DNA of 9,188 nucleotides from Candidatus Latescibacterota bacterium (GTDB lineage Bacteria; Latescibacterota; 4484-107; B68-G9): contig DTXA01000095.1 of NCBI GenBank assembly GCA_012962735.1, positions 1 to 9,188 of the forward strand, in the 5' to 3' direction. The notes under the pieces were generated by a model. That model was not told where the DNA came from and did no database searches. It saw nothing but the letters and a program-made list of their open reading frames with translations. How positions within the stretch are numbered: the first letter of the stretch is position 1; every line of letters begins with the position of its first letter. The translations under genes and the position numbers were made by a program. Below, piece by piece: positions 6,730 through 9,188 of the stretch.

Positions 6730-6752
6730 TTCCCTTGACACCGTCAAGGGAA
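6730..6752. promoter_or_regulatory. 23-bp palindrome in the divergent intergenic region
   Basis: Two perfect 10-bp arms (TTCCCTTGAC and its reverse complement) surround the central ACC. Each arm contains TTGAC, so the palindrome presents a -35-like hexamer on both strands (TTGACA on +, TTGACG on -). No U-run follows on either side, so an intrinsic terminator is unlikely. An operator shared by divergent promoters is the best reading, but this is inference from symmetry and position. Confidence 0.5.
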
Positions 6753-6763
6753 GGGGTTATCTT
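6735..6763 (+). promoter_or_regulatory. Candidate sigma-70-type promoter
   Basis: TTGACA (6735-6740, a perfect -35) is followed by a 17-nt spacer and TATCTT (6758-6763, four of six for the -10). The predicted transcript would start near 6770 and read toward the 15-codon ORF and trkA, with a leader of about 230 nt before the former. The -35 lies inside the palindrome, so a protein bound there would be expected to block it. Confidence 0.4.
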
Positions 6764-6997
6764 TCCGAGTGAATTTCGAAGAGGCTTTAGGAGATGGAGG
6801 GAACTTGCCGTAAAGCTCGGGAGGAAGATCAAGGCCATGTCCGGCATGGCCTATTTTATTCGGCCTTCGTGCAAAGGTTCGTGAACATCTGGGAGCTGAT
6901 CCGACGAGGTGTGTTCTTAGAGGCTTATGCGGTTGCCTGGCGAACCTCTCCACATAGGCCTGCTCGTGCGGGGGAAGGGCCATAGGGGAGGTGTTAT

Positions 6998-7045
6998 ATG
7001 GAAGAGGCCGAAGGAAAAACAGATGAAGAAAAGCCTATAAGGTGA
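6998..7045 (+). CDS. 15-residue ORF (possible leader peptide) ahead of trkA
   Basis: The frame encodes MEEAEGKTDEEKPIR, highly charged and mostly acidic. Its ATG has a strong ribosome site (GGGGAGG at 6985-6991, 6 nt upstream), and its stop (7043-7045) overlaps the AGGAG that serves trkA, whose ATG is 10 nt further on. Such an arrangement allows translation of the short frame to modulate trkA. It could instead be the leftover start of a lost gene. No family is recognisable at this length. Confidence 0.4.
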   Translation: MEEAEGKTDEEKPIR

Positions 7046-7055
7046 GGAGTTGGCC

Positions 7056-7718
7056 ATGCGACAGTTCGTGGTATTCGGGTTGGGAAGGTTCGGATTTGAG
7101 ACAGCCACGAGGCTATCCGAGCTCGGGGCCGAGGTCATAGCTGTGGACAGGGAGATGAGGCTCGTGGAGCAGATAAAGGACCTTGTGGCCCAGGCTGTAT
7201 GTATGGACTGCACGGACGAAGCCGCCCTGAGGTCCCTCGGGATAGAGGATGTGGACGCGGCCGTCGTGGCTATCGGGGACAGCATAGAAGTAAACATACT
7301 CACGGCCGCCATCCTGAGGGACCTGGGCGTGAAAAGGATCGTGGCCAGGGCTGCATCTCCCTTGCACGGAAGGATACTCCAGCGCATAGGGGTGCACCAG
7401 GTGATCTACCCGGAGATCCAGATCGCCCAACAGGTGGCCCGGGGGCTCATGGGGCCGGGGGTGCTGTCGTACATAATGTTGGCCGAGGAGCAGAGCTTAG
7501 TTGAACTGCCGGCTCCCGAGGGCTTGATAGGGAAGACCATAGCTGATACAAACTTCCGAAAGCGACATAACCTTATGATCATCGGCATCCGGAGGGGGGA
7601 GGGGTGTTTTGTCAGCCTCCCCGGCCCAGAGGAGCAGTTGGAGGAGGGTGACGTGTTGATGGTAGTGGGGAAGGATGAGGATATAGAGCGGTTTCTCAAG
7701 AAGGCAGGGGGTGGTTGA
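7056..7718 (+). CDS. trkA: TrkA/KtrA-type potassium uptake regulatory protein (RCK_N-RCK_C)
   Basis: This 220-residue cytosolic protein gates a TrkH/KtrB-type K+ channel in response to bound nucleotide. It has one RCK unit: a Rossmann domain with VVFGLGRFG (glycine loop, residues 6-13), the acidic end of strand 2 (AVDRE, Asp31), GDSIEVNILTAAILRDLG and IVARA (96-100), then an RCK_C domain from about residue 138 (VELPAPEGLIGKTIADTNFR, MIIGIRRGEG, LEEGDVLMVVGKDEDIERF). The single-unit length fits KtrA/KtrC rather than the duplicated E. coli TrkA. The ATG at 7056 has AGGAG 6 nt upstream; the TTG at 7050 that would add two residues touches that site and is less likely. No membrane partner gene lies on either side within the window, so it looks like an orphan here. 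Confidence 0.95.
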   Translation: MRQFVVFGLGRFGFETATRLSELGAEVIAVDREMRLVEQIKDLVAQAVCMDCTDEAALRSLGIEDVDAAVVAIGDSIEVNILTAAILRDLGVKRIVARAASPLHGRILQRIGVHQVIYPEIQIAQQVARGLMGPGVLSYIMLAEEQSLVELPAPEGLIGKTIADTNFRKRHNLMIIGIRRGEGCFVSLPGPEEQLEEGDVLMVVGKDEDIERFLKKAGGG

Positions 7719-8020
7719 CGTCCGGGGAGTCCAACACCTCCGGTTGGCCAGCCCCTGCCGCTCGTCCGGGGCATCACCACGTCCGTGAGAAGAGGAAACG
7801 CCCCATGATGAAGGTCCCCCGAATGGGACTCGTCGAATCCCTTGCCGAAGACGACCCCTGGCTGAGGTTGAGCTTGAGGGCTGTGAAGGTTCCGTCTATG
7901 AGGTTTGAGGTCTCGTAGGCCCTGTTTCCGTCCTCGACCTCCAACTCCGAGAAACTGTGCAGGACGATGGAACGTAACATTAAATGTTGACATATTCTAA
8001 AGGAAATGCGGGAAAAAAGC
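7719..8020. other. Region without a confident gene after trkA
   Basis: About 300 bp. Two short frames lie back to back with their third codon positions aligned, so base composition cannot tell them apart. One is on + at 7805-7918 (37 codons, MMKVPRMGLVESLAEDDPWL..., AGAGGA 8 nt upstream). The other is on - at 7774-7980 (68 codons, with SELEVEDGNRAYETSNLIDG and a final GTFIMGRFLFSRTW, no ribosome site). Either might be coding, or the stretch might be a structured RNA or a decayed gene. Near the trkA stop, GGCAGGGG (7703-7710) is complementary to CCCCTGCC (7752-7759), and CGTCCGGGG occurs twice (7719-7727 and 7763-7771). No U-run follows the inverted repeat. I assign no function. Confidence 0.35.
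7976..7988. repeat. 13-bp AT-rich palindrome
   Basis: AACATT and AATGTT flank a single A, about 33 bp before the -35 of the promoter for the following gene. TTGACA overlaps its right edge (7987-7992), but no -10 lies at a usable distance. A small operator upstream of that promoter is possible; a chance palindrome in AT-rich DNA is also plausible. Confidence 0.3.
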
Positions 8021-8049
8021 TTGATTTGGGTTGGAAAGGTATCTATATT
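8021..8049 (+). promoter_or_regulatory. Sigma-70-type promoter for the FG-GAP gene
   Basis: TTGATT (8021-8026, four of six) and TATATT (8044-8049, five of six) are separated by exactly 17 nt in an AT-rich pocket of otherwise GC-rich DNA. Transcription would start near 8056, giving a leader of about 19 nt that contains AAGGAG (8063-8068) before the ATG at 8075. It separates this gene from trkA as its own transcription unit. Confidence 0.55.
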
Positions 8050-8074
8050 CCAAAAGGGGGATAAGGAGAGAGCT

Positions 8075-9188
8075 ATGGAGGAAGAGATACTCGCCCTGAT
8101 AGAACTGGAGGGATGTCCGGAGGGGCCCCTCTTCCGGCCGGACGTTCCAGTGCGGCACGTGGAGGAGGGGTTCCTGGCCGGTTGGGAGAACCCCTTAGGG
8201 CGGGGGGCAAGCCAGTGGTTTGTCCTGTACGAGGGAGGGAGGGCCCTACTGGCCCAGTGCAGCAACAGCACTGGGACCTTCGACCAGTGCCTAGTTACAG
8301 GCGACCTCCTTTGGGCCGACTACTCGGTCGAAGCTCGTATCCGCCAGATGCCGGGGATAGCCATCGGCCACTCGCCGGATTTAGAATTTGAGCCCACCTT
8401 CAACTCGGGCCGCAGGTATCCGGTATATGAATCCGGGCTGGTGGCCAGACTCAAGGACGTGCGGCACTACTACTTCTACGGGATAAGGGAGTGGAAGAAG
8501 CTCGTGCTGTACCGCCGTTCGGATTTAGAGTTCGTAGACATGGTCGCGGTGGATTTCCCGTGCGACCCTAAGCGCTATTACTACTTAAAGATGGGGGTAC
8601 AGGGGAAGCGGATCGCATGTTACGTAGACGGGGAGCTCGCCTTTGAAGTTCAGGACGACGCATATCCCACGGGCAAGGCCGGGATAAGAAGCTGCGCTGA
8701 ATGTCGGTACGATAATGTCCGGGTGACGACTTCTAGGCAGGCGTACAATTTCTATATATCACGACGGAGGGCCGAGGAGGAGGAAGTGGAAAAGCTAAAG
8801 GAGCGGTACCCCAAGCCCGTGCTCTGGCGGGAGATCGGGATGGGGGAGTGGGGGTCCCGGTTCCTGAAGTTCGGCCGCATAAGCAGGGGCAACTGGAGGA
8901 TACTCGTGGCACAGGCTGGAGATTCCAGCTTAACCTGCCTTACTGCTCTGGACGTGGAAGGCGAAATCCTCTGGCAGAGGGGAAGGCCGGACCCAAGTTC
9001 TTCGGGGGCGGCGGAATTCCAGGTCGGGGATATAGACGGCGACGGTGTGGACGACGTGGTCTGCGTATGGGACGGGGCTATTGTGGTCTTGGACGGAAGC
9101 ACAGGCGAGGAGATGGCCTCCAGGCCCCTGCCGTACGGTAGCAGGAGGGAGGGTTACGACTTTCGGCGCATCCCACGCCCAGGGCATA
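8075..9188 (+). CDS. Beta-sandwich plus FG-GAP/beta-propeller protein (3' end missing)
   Basis: The first 371 residues of a larger protein are present. The ATG at 8075 has AAGGAG 6 nt upstream; an in-frame ATG at 8006 lies upstream of the promoter. Residues about 25-220 resemble a concanavalin-like/DUF1080-type sandwich: a WENPLG opening, the aromatic HYYFYGIREWKKLVLYRR, then YYYLKMGVQGKRIACYVDGE, AYPTGKAGIRS and YDNVRVTT, a run typical of laminin-G-like sugar-binding folds. A charged linker (228-246, ISRRRAEEEEVEKLKERY) leads to a propeller in which VGDIDGDGVDDVVCVWDG (318-334) is a calcium-binding FG-GAP/VCBS loop, followed by VVLDGSTGEEMA. Such combinations occur in rhamnogalacturonan-lyase-like and other polysaccharide-acting proteins. 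No signal peptide or lipobox is visible, which is odd for a calcium propeller. Catalysis cannot be judged from this part. Confidence 0.72.
   Translation, partial: MEEEILALIELEGCPEGPLFRPDVPVRHVEEGFLAGWENPLGRGASQWFVLYEGGRALLAQCSNSTGTFDQCLVTGDLLWADYSVEARIRQMPGIAIGHSPDLEFEPTFNSGRRYPVYESGLVARLKDVRHYYFYGIREWKKLVLYRRSDLEFVDMVAVDFPCDPKRYYYLKMGVQGKRIACYVDGELAFEVQDDAYPTGKAGIRSCAECRYDNVRVTTSRQAYNFYISRRRAEEEEVEKLKERYPKPVLWREIGMGEWGSRFLKFGRISRGNWRILVAQAGDSSLTCLTALDVEGEILWQRGRPDPSSSGAAEFQVGDIDGDGVDDVVCVWDGAIVVLDGSTGEEMASRPLPYGSRREGYDFRRIPRPGH

Larger units (their letters stand above)
6620..6997. other. Intergenic region between the leftward tsaB operon and the rightward trkA gene
   Basis: About 380 bp with no convincing gene. 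It must hold the start signals for both directions. An A-rich and T-rich stretch lies at 6665-6695. A palindrome over a TTGACA box is annotated separately. One frame on the + strand (6794-6985, 63 codons, with a stretch reading FVNIWELIRRGVFLEAYAVAW) looks somewhat protein-like, but its AGGAG touches the ATG with no spacer and its third positions are less GC-rich than the neighbouring genes. I regard it as unlikely or a decayed fragment. Overlapping frames on both strands there are no better. I see no tRNA or hairpin-plus-U terminator. Confidence 0.4.

Noticed and set aside
7703..7759. Inverted repeat GGCAGGGG/CCCCTGCC after trkA as a terminator.
   Set aside because: The loop is 41 nt and no U-run follows, so it does not fit an intrinsic terminator.
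7987..8015. TTGACA at 7987-7992 as a -35 box.
   Set aside because: No sequence resembling a -10 box lies 16-18 nt downstream; the 8021-8049 pair is far better.
1..9188. CRISPR array, tRNA/rRNA genes, insertion sequence ends or phage genes.
   Set aside because: I saw no regularly spaced repeats, no cloverleaf-like segments, no transposase or integrase motifs and no flanking terminal repeats in the window.

Overview
The window is GC-rich bacterial DNA with dense, short-spaced genes, many 4-nt start/stop overlaps and strong GGAGG-type ribosome sites. Arginine is often AGG and isoleucine often ATA, a bias common in thermophiles. A DUF4837-type lipoprotein next to ftsA, plus UxaA, SMP-30-like and FG-GAP genes, would suit an uncultured FCB-like lineage (Latescibacterota/KSB1/Bacteroidota relatives). 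That placement is inference and weak; no rRNA, tRNA or other decisive marker is present.

Left part (1-2796, + strand): the C-terminal three quarters of the cell-division protein FtsA, cut by the window edge; a DUF4837-like lipoprotein; a short reading frame that opens like an SMP-30/gluconolactonase gene and then loses the match; a small unknown protein; and a GNAT acetyltransferase.

Centre (2811-6619, - strand): a tightly packed leftward operon, read from right to left as a 37-codon ORF, tsaB (t6A tRNA modification), a split UxaA-type sugar-acid dehydratase (small then large subunit), ruvX and mltG. Nearly every junction overlaps or is very short. mltG carries an apparent frameshift at a 7-base homopolymer near its 3' end. 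A perfect 12-bp-arm palindrome lies inside the 3' end of tsaB, just upstream of the dehydratase start.

Right part (6620-9188, + strand): an intergenic region between divergent genes, with a palindrome over a TTGACA box; a 15-codon ORF; a TrkA/KtrA potassium-channel regulator with no membrane partner in view; a roughly 300-bp stretch without a confident gene; and, behind a good promoter, the first 371 codons of a two-part protein (beta-sandwich then FG-GAP/beta-propeller) that runs off the right edge.

Housekeeping functions (division, peptidoglycan, tRNA modification, resolvase, K+ control) are mixed with carbohydrate-acid functions (UxaA pair, SMP-30 remnant, FG-GAP protein). I see no phage, IS, CRISPR or defence signature and no convincing new multi-gene system. 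The most checkable oddities are the mltG frameshift, the SMP-30 remnant, the two long palindromes and the small ORFs.
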